Positions 1 through 8,423 of a stretch of DNA of 64,000 nt are shown here, piece after piece. The stretch is from Actinomadura flavalba DSM 45200. Lineage in GTDB: Bacteria > Actinomycetota > Actinomycetes > Streptosporangiales > Streptosporangiaceae. The DNA lies in contig NZ_KB894098.1 in NCBI RefSeq assembly GCF_000374305.1, forward strand, positions 62,001 to 126,000, written 5' to 3'. Below the pieces are notes generated by a model that ran no database searches, was not told the origin of the DNA, and saw only the letters and a list, made by a program, of their open reading frames with translations. Made by a program: the position numbers and the translations under genes. Each line of letters begins with the position of its first letter. Position 1 is the first letter of the stretch.

Positions 1-1
1 C

Positions 2-691
2 GAGAAGGTCGCCGCGTGGGGCGCGGACGCGGTGCTGGTGCAGGGCGGCGAGGGCGGCGGGCACACCGGCCCGGTCGCCACGACGCTGCTGCTGCCGCAG
101 GTCGTGGACGCGGTGGACGTCCCGGTCGTCGCGGCGGGCGGGTTCTTCGACGGGCGCGGCCTGGCGGCGGCGCTGGCCTACGGCGCGGCGGGCGTCGCGA
201 TGGGCACGCGGTTCCTGCTCACGGCCGACAGCCCGGTTCCCGAGGCGGTCAAGCGGGTCTACCTGGGCGCGGCCGAGACCGTCGTGACCCGCCAGGTGGA
301 CGGGATGCCGCACCGGGTGCTGCGCAGCGACCTGGTGGACGGGCTGGAGCGCGCGGGCCGCGTGTCCGGCCTGGCCCGCGCGCTGCGCAACGCGGCGGCG
401 TTCCGGCGGCTGTCGGGCCTGTCGTGGCGGGCGATGCTCACCGACGGCCGCGCGATGCGGCGCGGCCGGGACCTGTCGTGGTCACAGGTGATCATGGCGG
501 GCAACACCCCGATGCTCCTGCGGGCCGCGATGGTGGACGGGCGCCCCGACCTCGGCGTCATGGCGTCCGGGCAGGCCGTCGCCGTCCTGGACGACCTGCC
601 GTCGTGCGCGGACCTGATCGACCGGATCGTCACCGACGCCGTCCGCGCCATCGAACGGCAGGCCGCGCTGCTCCGGCCGGACGCGTCCTAG
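2..691 (+). CDS. ipdC: NAD(P)H-dependent flavin oxidoreductase, IpdC-like (5' end missing)
   Basis: The reading frame is open from the first bases of the window, so the N terminus lies outside; 229 residues remain. The visible part has the nitronate-monooxygenase-type TIM-barrel FMN signature: a GGEGGGHTG loop near the start, then AAGGFFDGRG and a GVAMGTRFL phosphate-binding strand. In mycobacteria IpdC is such a flavoprotein, needed for steroid C/D-ring (HIP) breakdown and encoded after ipdA-ipdB. The nearby fadA6-kstR2-ipdF-fadE30 order supports that identity, and I would expect ipdAB just upstream of the window. A generic nitronate monooxygenase is the alternative. The stop codon overlaps the stop of the convergent aldo/keto reductase. 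Confidence 0.72.
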   Translation, partial: EKVAAWGADAVLVQGGEGGGHTGPVATTLLLPQVVDAVDVPVVAAGGFFDGRGLAAALAYGAAGVAMGTRFLLTADSPVPEAVKRVYLGAAETVVTRQVDGMPHRVLRSDLVDGLERAGRVSGLARALRNAAAFRRLSGLSWRAMLTDGRAMRRGRDLSWSQVIMAGNTPMLLRAAMVDGRPDLGVMASGQAVAVLDDLPSCADLIDRIVTDAVRAIERQAALLRPDAS

Positions 692-1683
692 TAGCGGGCG
701 CCCGCGGCGGCGGGCACGGCGTCCAGTTCGGCCAGGTCGTCCGGGGTGAGGTCGAGGGCGGCGGCGCCCGCGTTGTCGTGCAGGTAGCGGGACTTCTTGG
801 TGCCCGGGATGGGGATCACGTGGTCGCCCTGGGCGAGTGTCCACGCGATCGCGACCTGCGCGGCGGTCGCGCCGTGCCGGGCGGCGACGGCCTGCACGAT
901 CTCGACGATGCGCCGGTTCTGCTCGGCCGCCTCCCGCTGGAAGCGCGGATTGCCCGCGCGGTAGTCGCCGTCCTCCAGGCCGTCCGCCGTGACGGCGCCG
1001 GTCAGGAAGCCGCGCCCGAGCGGGGAGAACGGCACGAACGCCGCCCCGTTCGCCGCGCACCAGGCCACGACGTCCCCGACGCCGCCGGTCCCGGCGGCGT
1101 CCGGGCCGCCGCCCGCGTGGCCGCCTTCGGCGCCGAGCGCGTCGCGCGTCCACAGCGACAGCTCGGACTGGACCGCCGCGACCGGGTGCAGCGCGTGCGC
1201 CTCGGCGGCCTGCGCGACCGTCACCTCCGACAGGCCGAGGCGGCGCACCGTGCCCGCCGCCACCAGGTCGGCCATCGCGCCCCACGTCTCCGCGAGCGGG
1301 ACCGCCGGGTCGACGCGGTGCAGGTAGAACAGGTCGATCACGTCGGTGCGCAGCCGCCGCAGGCTCTGCTCCGCCGACGCCCGCACGTGCTCGGGCCGCC
1401 CGTCGCGGCGCATCCCGTCGCCCTCGGCGACCAGGCCCGTCTTGGTGGCGAGCACGGCCTCGTCGCGGCGGCCCGCCAGCGCGCGGCCCGCCAGCTCCTC
1501 GTTGTGGCCCGCGCCGTAGACCTGCGCGGTGTCCAGGAAGGTGACGCCGAGGTCCAGCGCCTCGTGGATCAGCGCGACCGACGCGTCGTCGTCCCGCTCG
1601 GACGCGCCGTAGGCCCAGCTCATCCCCATCAGGCCGAGCCCGACCGCCCCGACCGGGGTGCCGTGGAAGTTCCGTGTGCGCAT
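688..1683 (-). CDS. aldo/keto reductase
   Basis: A 331-residue NADPH-dependent aldo/keto reductase of the AKR11/13-like class. Catalytic residues are visible: Asp and Tyr in LDTAQVYG, Lys in LATKTGL and His in YLHRVDP. The C-terminal NADP-binding part (IPIPGTKKSRYL) is also typical. Substrate unknown. The start codon is preceded by GAGAGGGG. Transcribed in the same direction as the steroid-type catabolic genes upstream, it could reduce a ketone or aldehyde intermediate, but this enzyme class is common and may be unrelated to the pathway. Its end converges on the IpdC-like gene with a three-base overlap. Confidence 0.9.
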   Translation of the reverse strand: MRTRNFHGTPVGAVGLGLMGMSWAYGASERDDDASVALIHEALDLGVTFLDTAQVYGAGHNEELAGRALAGRRDEAVLATKTGLVAEGDGMRRDGRPEHVRASAEQSLRRLRTDVIDLFYLHRVDPAVPLAETWGAMADLVAAGTVRRLGLSEVTVAQAAEAHALHPVAAVQSELSLWTRDALGAEGGHAGGGPDAAGTGGVGDVVAWCAANGAAFVPFSPLGRGFLTGAVTADGLEDGDYRAGNPRFQREAAEQNRRIVEIVQAVAARHGATAAQVAIAWTLAQGDHVIPIPGTKKSRYLHDNAGAAALDLTPDDLAELDAVPAAAGARY

Positions 1684-1716
1684 GTCGAGCCCCTCTCCCG
1701 CCGTCCGGCGGCCAGC

Positions 1717-2892
1717 CTAGCCCTCCAGCAGCCGCCGCCCGATGATCATCTTCTGGATGTCGGCGGTGCCCTCGCCGATCAGCAGCATCGGCGCCTCCCG
1801 GTACAGCCGCTCGATCTCGTACTCGGTGGAGTAGCCGTAGCCGCCGTGGACGCGGAACGCGTCCTCGATGACCTCCTTGCAGTACTCCCCCGCGAGGTAC
1901 TTGGCCATTCCGGCCTCCAGGTCGTTGCGCTCGCCGGAGTCCTTGCGGCGCGCGGCCATGACCGTCATCTGGTGCGCGGCCTCGACCTTGGTGGCCATCT
2001 CGGCGAGCCGGAACAGGACGGCCTGGTGCTCGGCGATCGGCCGGCCGAAGGTCTCGCGGCGGCGCGCGTAGTCAACGGCCAGCTCGTAGGCGCGGCGGGC
2101 CATGCCGCAGGCGCGGGCGGCGACGTTGACGCGGCCGACCTCGACGCCGTCCATCATGTGCGCGAACCCGCGCCCGGGGACGCCGCCGAGGATCTGTCCG
2201 GCGTCGATCCGGTACCCGTCGAAGACCAGCTCGGTGGTGTCGATGCCCCGGTAGCCCATCTTGGACAGCTTGCCGGGCACGGTCAGGCCCGGCGCGACCT
2301 CGCCGAACCCGGGCGTCTTGTCGACCAGGAACGTCGTCATGCCCCGGTGCCCGGCGTCCGGGTCGGTCTTGACGAGGGTCGCGACGAGCGAGGACGTGGC
2401 GCCGTTGGTGAGCCACGTCTTCTGGCCGTCGATCACGTAGGCGTCGCCGTCGCGGACGGCGCGGGTGCGGATCGCGGCGACGTCGGAGCCGCACCCGGGC
2501 TCGGTCATGGAGAACGCGCCCCGCACGTCGCCCGCCGCCATCCTCGGCAGGTAGTGCGCGCGCTGCGCGGGCGTCCCGTGCTGGGCGACCATCCAGGCGA
2601 CGATGAAGTGCGTGTTGATGATGCCGGACACGCTCATCCAGCCGCGGGCCAGTTCCTCGACGACGAGCGCGTAGGTGAGCAGGGACGCGCCCAGCCCGCC
2701 GTGCTCCTCCCCGATCATCAGGCCGAACAGGCCGAGGTCGCGCATTCCGGCGACGATCTGCTCGGGATAGGCGTCGGCGCGCTCCAGGTCGCCGGCGACG
2801 GGAAGGATCTCCCGTTCCGCGAACGTCCGGACGGTCGCGACGATCTCGCGCTGCTCGGCGGTGAGCCCGTGCGTCTGCTGGAGACGATCCAT
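1717..2892 (-). CDS. acyl-CoA dehydrogenase
   Basis: A 391-residue FAD-dependent acyl-CoA dehydrogenase that forms the alpha,beta double bond in an acyl-CoA. Domain order is N-terminal helical (residues 1-120), beta-barrel (FSMTEPGCGSD then WLTNGA) and C-terminal helical. The catalytic Glu lies in IGEGTADIQ near residue 375. The frame is open further upstream, but that part reads as arginine-rich shadow sequence, so I start at the Met of MDRLQQTHGL, which fits the family N terminus. It is one of two such enzymes in this catabolic block and is the more SCAD-like; its substrate cannot be read from sequence. Confidence 0.9.
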   Translation of the reverse strand: MDRLQQTHGLTAEQREIVATVRTFAEREILPVAGDLERADAYPEQIVAGMRDLGLFGLMIGEEHGGLGASLLTYALVVEELARGWMSVSGIINTHFIVAWMVAQHGTPAQRAHYLPRMAAGDVRGAFSMTEPGCGSDVAAIRTRAVRDGDAYVIDGQKTWLTNGATSSLVATLVKTDPDAGHRGMTTFLVDKTPGFGEVAPGLTVPGKLSKMGYRGIDTTELVFDGYRIDAGQILGGVPGRGFAHMMDGVEVGRVNVAARACGMARRAYELAVDYARRRETFGRPIAEHQAVLFRLAEMATKVEAAHQMTVMAARRKDSGERNDLEAGMAKYLAGEYCKEVIEDAFRVHGGYGYSTEYEIERLYREAPMLLIGEGTADIQKMIIGRRLLEG

Positions 2893-3021
2893 CAGTGACC
2901 CCTTACTCGATGATCGCCGCCAGCGTAATCGTTCGACAGCTCCCGTTCCTTCCGGAATGCTCCTGCGCACGAACACCGGGGGCCGATCCGCCTCCCGTCC
3001 TTCCCCCCAAGGAGCACATCC

Positions 3022-3378
3022 GTGGCCAGCCAGATCGAGATCCGCGCCGCCGGAACGCCCGAGCAGGTCGTCCCGCTGCTCACCGAGACCGTCGAGGCCG
3101 ACGGTTTCCGCGTGACGTGGGAGAGCCCGGGCTCGGGCCTCATCGAGAAGGGCAGCGCGCTCAAGGCGATGCTGCTCGGTGCCTTCGGCACCCACTACAA
3201 GTACCGGGTGCTCGTGCACCCGCAGCAGGACGGCGGCACCGTGCTCAACATCGCGCTGGCCACCACCGGCATGTCCGGCGGCGCCGTGGGCGTCACCAAG
3301 GTGCAGCGCAAGCTCACCGACCTCCAGAACCGCCTGAACACGGCGTTCGGGAGCACCGGGGCCGTCGCGGGTTCCTGA
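3022..3378 (+). CDS. small conserved hypothetical protein
   Basis: A 118-residue soluble alpha/beta protein with a GTG start 7 bases after AAGGAG. There is no signal peptide, membrane segment or recognisable catalytic motif. The glycine-rich GMSGGAVGVTK stretch followed by an amphipathic helix (VQRKLTDLQNRLNTAF) looks like a small fold of the kind found in actinobacterial stress proteins, but I cannot name the family. It is the only plus-strand gene inside an otherwise minus-strand catabolic block, and it converges with the CoA-transferase gene four bases after its stop. Codon usage matches its neighbours, so it looks like a real gene. Confidence 0.75.
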   Translation: MASQIEIRAAGTPEQVVPLLTETVEADGFRVTWESPGSGLIEKGSALKAMLLGAFGTHYKYRVLVHPQQDGGTVLNIALATTGMSGGAVGVTKVQRKLTDLQNRLNTAFGSTGAVAGS

Positions 3379-3382
3379 CCGC

Positions 3383-4534
3383 TCAGGCGATGACGCCGCG
3401 CGCCCGCAGCGCGGCCGGGTCCAGGCCCGCCTCGGCCAGCACGGCGTCGGTGTCGGCGCCCAGGCCGGGGGCGGGCCGGACCGTGCGCGGGCCCGCGTTC
3501 AGCGGCGAGGCCGGGGCGCGGACGCGGCCCACGCCCGGCTGGTCGATCTCCGCGAGCAGCGGGGTGTCCAGGTCGATCTCGGTGAAGCGCCGGTAGGGCG
3601 ACCACAGCACCGACGTGCCGGTGAACGCCGCCGCGACCCCGTCCTCGGTGCGCGCGCCGAACCACGGCTCGAACAGCGCCGCCAGCGCCTCGCGGTGCCG
3701 GTAGCGGTCGCCGTCCACCGTGAAGTCGGCGCCCAGCAGGCGCGCCAGGTCCGCGACGTCGCCGGTCCGGCCGGTCGCCGCCGCCAGGTCGGCGAAGTGC
3801 CGGGCCGTCAGCGCGACGACCATGACGCGCCGCCCGTCCGCCAGGACGAAGTCCCGCCCGAACCCGCCGAACAGGTGGTTGCCGACGCGGGGACGCTCCG
3901 CGCCGAACTGCGCCTCGGCCAGCAGCCCGAGGTTGCCGGCCGTCGCCAGCGCGACGTCGCGCAGCGGCAGCCGGATCGCGGCGCCCGCGCCGGTGCGGGC
4001 GCGGCGGCGCTCGGCGGCGAGCAGGCCGACCGCCGCGTACAGGCCGCACGCCACGTCCCAGGCGGGCAGCACGTGGTTCACCGGGCCGCCGTGGCCCTCC
4101 GGGCCGGTGACGAACGGGAACCCCAGCTCGGCGTTGACGGTGTAGTCGACGGCCGGGGCGCCGTCGTGGGTGCCCTCGATCTGGAGGTGGATCAGGTCGG
4201 GACGGTGCGCGGCGAGCGCCGCGTGCGACAGCCAGTCCCGCCCGACCGTGTTGGTCAGCACGATCCCGGCGCCGGCGACGAGCCGCGTCACGGCGTCGCG
4301 TCCTTCGGGTGAGCGCAGGTCGATCGCGACCGAGCGCTTGCCCTTGTTCAGGCCCGTCCAGGGCAGGCTGGCGCCCGACGGCGCCAGCGGCCACCGGCCC
4401 CGGTCGGCGGCGCCGCCCAGCGGATCGACGCGGATCACCTCGGCGCCGAGCTGGGCGAGCGTCATCCCGCCGAGCGGGGCGGCGACGAAGCTGGAGACCT
4501 CCACGATCCGCAGCCCGTCGAGCAGAGTTCCCAC
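3383..4534 (-). CDS. CaiB/BaiF family III CoA-transferase
   Basis: A 383-residue family III CoA-transferase, moving CoA between carboxylic acids. The N-terminal Rossmann part begins LLDGLRIVEVSSFVAAPLGG. The probable catalytic Asp is in LPAWDVACGLYAAVG near residue 165. The GTG start is placed by the family N terminus; the longer open frame upstream is shadow sequence overlapping the thiolase gene. It lies 26 bases downstream of the thiolase in the same direction, so it probably belongs to the same transcript. Activation of a steroid-derived or branched acid is a reasonable inference, not a demonstrated role. Confidence 0.88.
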   Translation of the reverse strand: MGTLLDGLRIVEVSSFVAAPLGGMTLAQLGAEVIRVDPLGGAADRGRWPLAPSGASLPWTGLNKGKRSVAIDLRSPEGRDAVTRLVAGAGIVLTNTVGRDWLSHAALAAHRPDLIHLQIEGTHDGAPAVDYTVNAELGFPFVTGPEGHGGPVNHVLPAWDVACGLYAAVGLLAAERRRARTGAGAAIRLPLRDVALATAGNLGLLAEAQFGAERPRVGNHLFGGFGRDFVLADGRRVMVVALTARHFADLAAATGRTGDVADLARLLGADFTVDGDRYRHREALAALFEPWFGARTEDGVAAAFTGTSVLWSPYRRFTEIDLDTPLLAEIDQPGVGRVRAPASPLNAGPRTVRPAPGLGADTDAVLAEAGLDPAALRARGVIA

Positions 4535-4560
4535 GCGCGAGAACCTACCCGGTGCCGGGT

Positions 4561-5715
4561 TCAGAGCCGTTCGAGGACGGTGACGTTGGCCTGGCCGCCG
4601 CCCTCGCACATCGTCTGGAGCCCGTACCGGCCGCCCGTCCGCTCCAGCTCGTGCAGCAGCGACGTCATGAGCCGCGCGCCCGTCGCGCCCAGCGGGTGCC
4701 CGAGCGCGATCGCGCCGCCGTTGGGGTTGACCAGGGCCGGGTCGGCGCCGGTCTCCTTCAGCCAGGCCAGCACGACCGGCGCGAACGCCTCGTTGATCTC
4801 CACGGCGTCGAACTGGCCGATCGTCATCCCGGCCTTCTTCAGCGCGTGCGCGGTCGCGGGGATCGGCGCCGACAGCATCCGGATCGGGTCCTCGCCGCGC
4901 GCCGACAGGTGGTGGACGCGGGCGCGCGGCGTCAGGCCGTGCGCGCGGACGGCGCGCTCGGACGCCACCAGCAGCGCGGCAGCGCCGTCGGAGATCTGCG
5001 CGGCGAGCGCGGCGGTGAGGCGGCCGCCGTCCACCAGCGGCTTGAGGCCCGCCATCTTCTCCCGCGTGGTGTCGCGGCGGGGTCCTTCGTCGGTGTCCAC
5101 GCCCTCGTACGGGACGATCTCGCGGGCGAACCGGCCCTCGTCGATCGCGGTGTTCGCCCGCCGGTGGGAGGTGTGGGCGAACTCCTCCATGGCGTCGCGG
5201 GACAGGTCCCAGTCGCGGGCGATCTGCTCGGCGCCGAGGAACTGCGAGACGGGGCGTCCGCCGTACCGGGCCTGCCAGCCCCTGGACCCGGCGAACGGGC
5301 CCCGGTCGAAGCCGAGCGGCTCGGCCGCCGTCATCGCGTACCCGATCGGGATCTGCGACATGTTCTGCACGCCGCCCGCGACCACCAGGTCCGCCGTGCC
5401 CGACAGCACGGCCTGCGCCGCGAAGTGCACCGCCTGCTGCGACGACCCGCACTGCCGGTCCACGGTGACGCCCGGGACCTCCTCGGGCAGGCCCGCCGCC
5501 AGCCAGCAGGTGCGGGCGATGTCGCCCGCCTGCGGGCCGACGGTGTCCACGCAGCCGAACACGACGTCCTCGACCGCGGCCGGATCGGCGGGCGACCGGT
5601 CCATCAGCGCCTTCAGCACGTGCGCGCCGAGGTCGGCGGGATGCGCCCCGGCCAGCCCGCCGCCGCGCCGTCCGACGGGGGTGCGGACCGCGTCCACGAT
5701 GTACGCCTCGGCCAT
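4561..5715 (-). CDS. fadA6: acetyl-CoA acyltransferase (thiolase), FadA6-like
   Basis: A 384-residue thiolase that cleaves a 3-ketoacyl-CoA with CoA. The nucleophilic Cys89 lies in VDRQCGSSQQ, the active-site His in GGAIALGHPLGATG, and the second Cys in LQTMCEGGGQA near the C terminus. The gene lies immediately downstream of the kstR2-like regulator (13-base gap). In Mycobacterium tuberculosis the gene next to kstR2 in this arrangement is fadA6, a KstR2-regulated thiolase of HIP catabolism. The catalytic assignment is secure; the orthology rests on context. Confidence 0.85.
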   Translation of the reverse strand: MAEAYIVDAVRTPVGRRGGGLAGAHPADLGAHVLKALMDRSPADPAAVEDVVFGCVDTVGPQAGDIARTCWLAAGLPEEVPGVTVDRQCGSSQQAVHFAAQAVLSGTADLVVAGGVQNMSQIPIGYAMTAAEPLGFDRGPFAGSRGWQARYGGRPVSQFLGAEQIARDWDLSRDAMEEFAHTSHRRANTAIDEGRFAREIVPYEGVDTDEGPRRDTTREKMAGLKPLVDGGRLTAALAAQISDGAAALLVASERAVRAHGLTPRARVHHLSARGEDPIRMLSAPIPATAHALKKAGMTIGQFDAVEINEAFAPVVLAWLKETGADPALVNPNGGAIALGHPLGATGARLMTSLLHELERTGGRYGLQTMCEGGGQANVTVLERL

Positions 5716-5728
5716 GCTCGGTCTCCTT

Positions 5729-6352
5729 CTAAGGGTCGCTCGCCTGGATGCCCTCCAGGACCATCGCGAGGTACTGCTCGGCGATCTGCTCGGCGGACAG
5801 CCGCCCGCCGCGCTGGTACCAGTTCGCCGCGACCCAGACGGTGTCGCGCAGGAACCGGTAGATCAGGGTGGGGTCGAGGTCGGGGCGGAACGCGCCCTCC
5901 TTGACGCCGCGCTCCAGCAGCGTCCGCCACATCTCCTCGAACCTGCGGTGCGAGTCGGCCAGGTACCCGAACCGGGGCTGCGCGGCCAGGTGCCGCGACT
6001 CGTTCTGGTAGATCACGACGGCGGAGCGGTGCCGGTCGATCGAGCGGAACGACTCCACGACGAGCGCGCGCACGGTCCCCCGGGCGTCCAGGTCCGCGTC
6101 CAGGACGCGGTCGTAGGCGCTCCACATGTCGTGCAGGAACGTGGACAGGATCTCGTCGGCCATCGACTCCTTGGAGTCGAAGTGGTAGTACAGGCTGCCG
6201 CCGAGGATGCCCGCCGCGTCGGCGACCTTCCGGACGGTGGTGGCGTTGTACCCCTGCTCGGCGAACACCTGCGCGGCGGTGGCGAGCAGCTCGGCCCGCC
6301 GCTGCACGCGCGCGGCGGCGGTGCCCTCGGCGTCGCGCCGTCGTGGACTCAT
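5729..6352 (-). CDS. kstR2: TetR family repressor, KstR2-like
   Basis: A 207-residue TetR-type repressor. The N-terminal helix-turn-helix covers residues 17-65, with QGYNATTVRKVADAAG and the recognition segment LYYHFDSKESMADEIL. That segment closely recalls KstR2, the HIP-CoA-responsive repressor of the steroid C/D-ring regulon. The alpha-helical ligand domain follows. It lies between thiolase and SDR as kstR2 does between fadA6 and ipdF. The likely operator is the near-palindrome at 8315-8334; a shorter symmetric element sits right before this gene's start. Ligand identity is inferred. Confidence 0.82.
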   Translation of the reverse strand: MSPRRRDAEGTAAARVQRRAELLATAAQVFAEQGYNATTVRKVADAAGILGGSLYYHFDSKESMADEILSTFLHDMWSAYDRVLDADLDARGTVRALVVESFRSIDRHRSAVVIYQNESRHLAAQPRFGYLADSHRRFEEMWRTLLERGVKEGAFRPDLDPTLIYRFLRDTVWVAANWYQRGGRLSAEQIAEQYLAMVLEGIQASDP

Positions 6353-6354
6353 CG

Positions 6355-6365
6355 GGAACGGTTCC
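6355..6365. promoter_or_regulatory. short palindrome before kstR2-like gene
   Basis: GGAACGGTTCC is symmetric around its central base and fills most of the 13-base gap between the SDR stop and the TetR start. It shares the AACGGTT core with the operator at 8315-8334, but its flanks differ. It may be a weak or degenerate site for local autoregulation, or chance. Confidence 0.3.
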
Positions 6366-7142
6366 TCACGGGTGCTGGCTGGAGACGGAGACGGCCTCGC
6401 CCGTCATGTACGACGCGTAGTCCGAGGCCAGGAAGACGATAACGTTGGCCACCTCCCACGGCTCGGCGCAGCGGCCGAACGCCTCGCGCGCCGTCAGCTC
6501 CTCCAGCAGTTCCGGTGACGTCACCTTGACCAGGTGCGGGTGCATCGCCAGCGACGGCGACACCGCGTTGATCCGCACGCCGTGCGCGGCGGCCTCCAGC
6601 GCCGCGCAGCGCGTCAGCGCCATCACGCCCGCCTTGGCCGCCGCGTAGTGCGCCTGGCCGCGCTGGGCGCGCCAGCCGATCACCGACGCGTTGTTGACGA
6701 TCACTCCCCCGCCCTGGCCGCGCAGGTGCCGCAGCGCGGCGCGGGTGCAGCGCATCGTGCCGGTCAGCGTGATGTCCAGGACGCGGTTCCACTGCTCGTC
6801 GGTCATGTCGGCGAGGTCGGCCGTGCCGCCGAGCCCGGCGTTGTTGACGGCGACGTCGAAGCGTCCGAACCGGTCCAGGGCCCGCGCGTACAGCGCTTGG
6901 ACCTGGGCCTCGTCGGTGACGTCGCAGGGCAGGGCGTCCACGCGGTCCGCGCCGAACTCGGCGGCCAGCTCGGCGCGGGCGGCGCCGAGGCGGCGTTCGT
7001 GCGCGTCCGACAGCAGGACGTCCGCGCCCTCCTCCAGGCAGCGGCGCGCGGTGGCGCCGCCGATCCCGGCGCCGGCCGCCGCCGTGAGCACGACGACGCG
7101 TCCGGCGAGCAGGCCGTGGCCCGCGACGTAGGGCGGGGTCAT
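6366..7142 (-). CDS. ipdF: short-chain dehydrogenase/reductase, IpdF-like
   Basis: A 258-residue classical SDR. The NAD-binding loop is TAAAGAGIGG near residue 20, the NNAG motif follows, and the catalytic Ser and Tyr-x3-Lys are in NNASVIGW and YAAAKAG. The ATG overlaps the stop of the fadE30-like gene (ATGA), so the two are translationally coupled; the longer open frame upstream is shadow. In mycobacteria IpdF is the SDR next to fadE30 and kstR2 and oxidises the 5-hydroxy group of a HIP-derived intermediate. Context and catalytic motifs agree with that role. Confidence 0.82.
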   Translation of the reverse strand: MTPPYVAGHGLLAGRVVVLTAAAGAGIGGATARRCLEEGADVLLSDAHERRLGAARAELAAEFGADRVDALPCDVTDEAQVQALYARALDRFGRFDVAVNNAGLGGTADLADMTDEQWNRVLDITLTGTMRCTRAALRHLRGQGGGVIVNNASVIGWRAQRGQAHYAAAKAGVMALTRCAALEAAAHGVRINAVSPSLAMHPHLVKVTSPELLEELTAREAFGRCAEPWEVANVIVFLASDYASYMTGEAVSVSSQHP

Positions 7143-8305
7143 GGGCGGGCCTCCCGGGGCAGGCGCAGGACGCGCTCGGCGATGATCGTGCGCTGGATCT
7201 CGTTGGAGCCCGCGTAGATGGTGTCGGCGCGGGAGAACAGGAACAGCCGCTGCCAGTCGTTCAGGTCGTACGGCTCGCCGTCGGTGATCATGCCGGCGGC
7301 GCCGAGGACGTCCATCGCCAGCTCGCCCAGGTCGCGGTGCCAGGTGCCCCACACCAGCTTGGAGATCGACGACTCGGGACCGGGCGCGCCGTCCGCCGCG
7401 CCCGCCATCGTGCGGACGGCGTTGGCGCGCATCGCCTCCAGCCCGATCCAGGCGCGGACCAGGCGGTCGCGCAGCAGCGGATCGTCCAGCGCGCCGGTGC
7501 GGCGGGCCAGCTCGATCACGCCCGTCAGCTCGCGGCGGAAGCCGACCTGCTGGCCGAGGGTGGCGACGCCGCGTTCGAAGCCGAGCGTCGCCATCGCGAT
7601 CCGCCAGCCGTCGCCGGGCGCGCCGACGACGCAGGACGCGTCGGTGCGGGCGTCGTCGAAGAACACCTCGTTGAACTCGCTGGTGCCGGTGAGCTGGACG
7701 ATGGGGCGGACGTCCACGCCGTCCTGCCGCATCGGGACGAGCAGGTACGACAGGCCCCGGTGGCGGACCGAGCCGGGTTCGGTGCGGCAGACGGCGAAGC
7801 ACCAGTCGGCCTCGGCGGCCAGCGACGTCCACACCTTCTGGCCGGTGACGCGCCAGGTGCCGCCGTCCAAGGTCGCGCGGGTCTGCACGTTGGCCAGGTC
7901 CGACCCGGCGTCCGGCTCTGAGTAGCCCTGGCACCACAGTTCCTCGACGGCGGCGATCGGGGGGAGGAAGCGGGCGCGCTGCTCGTCGGTGCCGAAGGCG
8001 AGGAGCGTCGGGCCGAGCAGGTTCTCGCCGATGTGGCCGACGCGGGCGGGGGCGTCGGCCAGGGCGTACTCCTCGTTGAAGACGACCTGCTCCGCCAGCG
8101 TGGCGCCGCGTCCGCCGTGCTCGGCGGGCCAGCCGAGGCAGGTCCAGCCCGCGGCGGCCAGGTGCCGTTCCCAGGCGAGCCGTTCGGGGAACGCCTCGTG
8201 CTCGCGGCCGGGGCCGCCCAGGCCCCGGGCGTGGGCGAACGCGCCGGTGAGGGCGTCGTTCAGCCAGTCGCGGACCTCGGCCCGGAACGTCCCGTTCGCT
8301 GCCAC
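7139..8305 (-). CDS. fadE30: acyl-CoA dehydrogenase, FadE30-like
   Basis: A 388-residue acyl-CoA dehydrogenase of the long subfamily used on steroid and ring-derived acyl-CoAs. The FAD/substrate region reads QGYSEPDAGSDLA and KVWTSLAAEADW. The C-terminal helical domain ends YAGSNEIQRTIIAERVL, so the position that is Glu (EGT) in SCAD-type enzymes is Gly here; these enzymes often place the base elsewhere. FadE30 dehydrogenates the propionate side chain of HIP-CoA-type compounds. The GTG start lies 10 bases from a KstR2-type operator, making this the probable first gene of a coupled fadE30-ipdF-kstR2-fadA6 transcript. Confidence 0.84.
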   Translation of the reverse strand: MAANGTFRAEVRDWLNDALTGAFAHARGLGGPGREHEAFPERLAWERHLAAAGWTCLGWPAEHGGRGATLAEQVVFNEEYALADAPARVGHIGENLLGPTLLAFGTDEQRARFLPPIAAVEELWCQGYSEPDAGSDLANVQTRATLDGGTWRVTGQKVWTSLAAEADWCFAVCRTEPGSVRHRGLSYLLVPMRQDGVDVRPIVQLTGTSEFNEVFFDDARTDASCVVGAPGDGWRIAMATLGFERGVATLGQQVGFRRELTGVIELARRTGALDDPLLRDRLVRAWIGLEAMRANAVRTMAGAADGAPGPESSISKLVWGTWHRDLGELAMDVLGAAGMITDGEPYDLNDWQRLFLFSRADTIYAGSNEIQRTIIAERVLRLPREARP

Positions 8306-8314
8306 GGGCGCGAC

Positions 8315-8334
8315 TCTACCAAACGGTTGTTAGA
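8315..8334. promoter_or_regulatory. KstR2-type operator palindrome
   Basis: TCTACCAAACGGTTGTTAGA matches its reverse complement at 16 of 20 positions. Its inner part, 8318-8331, fits the published mycobacterial KstR2 consensus AnCAAGnnCTTGnT at 8 of 10 fixed positions; the two central G/C positions differ. It starts 10 bases upstream of the fadE30-like GTG, where bound repressor would block initiation. This is the strongest direct evidence for KstR2 control in this window. Confidence 0.65.
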
Positions 8335-8423
8335 AAGAACGGGGCAAACTCCCGATCAAGCTTTGCCGCCGTCCGCGTCGGGTCCTCCCGCCTGCGGGAA
8401 CGATGGCTCGCGAGGGGGGACCG

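Noticed and set aside
16..2898. Very long arginine/glycine-rich open frame on the plus strand, and similar long frames across the window
   Set aside because: High GC content removes stop codons from all frames. Composition is Arg/Gly/Pro/Ala-rich without domains, and the real genes in the other frames have clear motifs.
8355..8366. Second KstR2 site at ATCAAGCTTTGC
   Set aside because: It has a CAAG half-site, but the second half is out of register, so it does not fit the spacing of the consensus.
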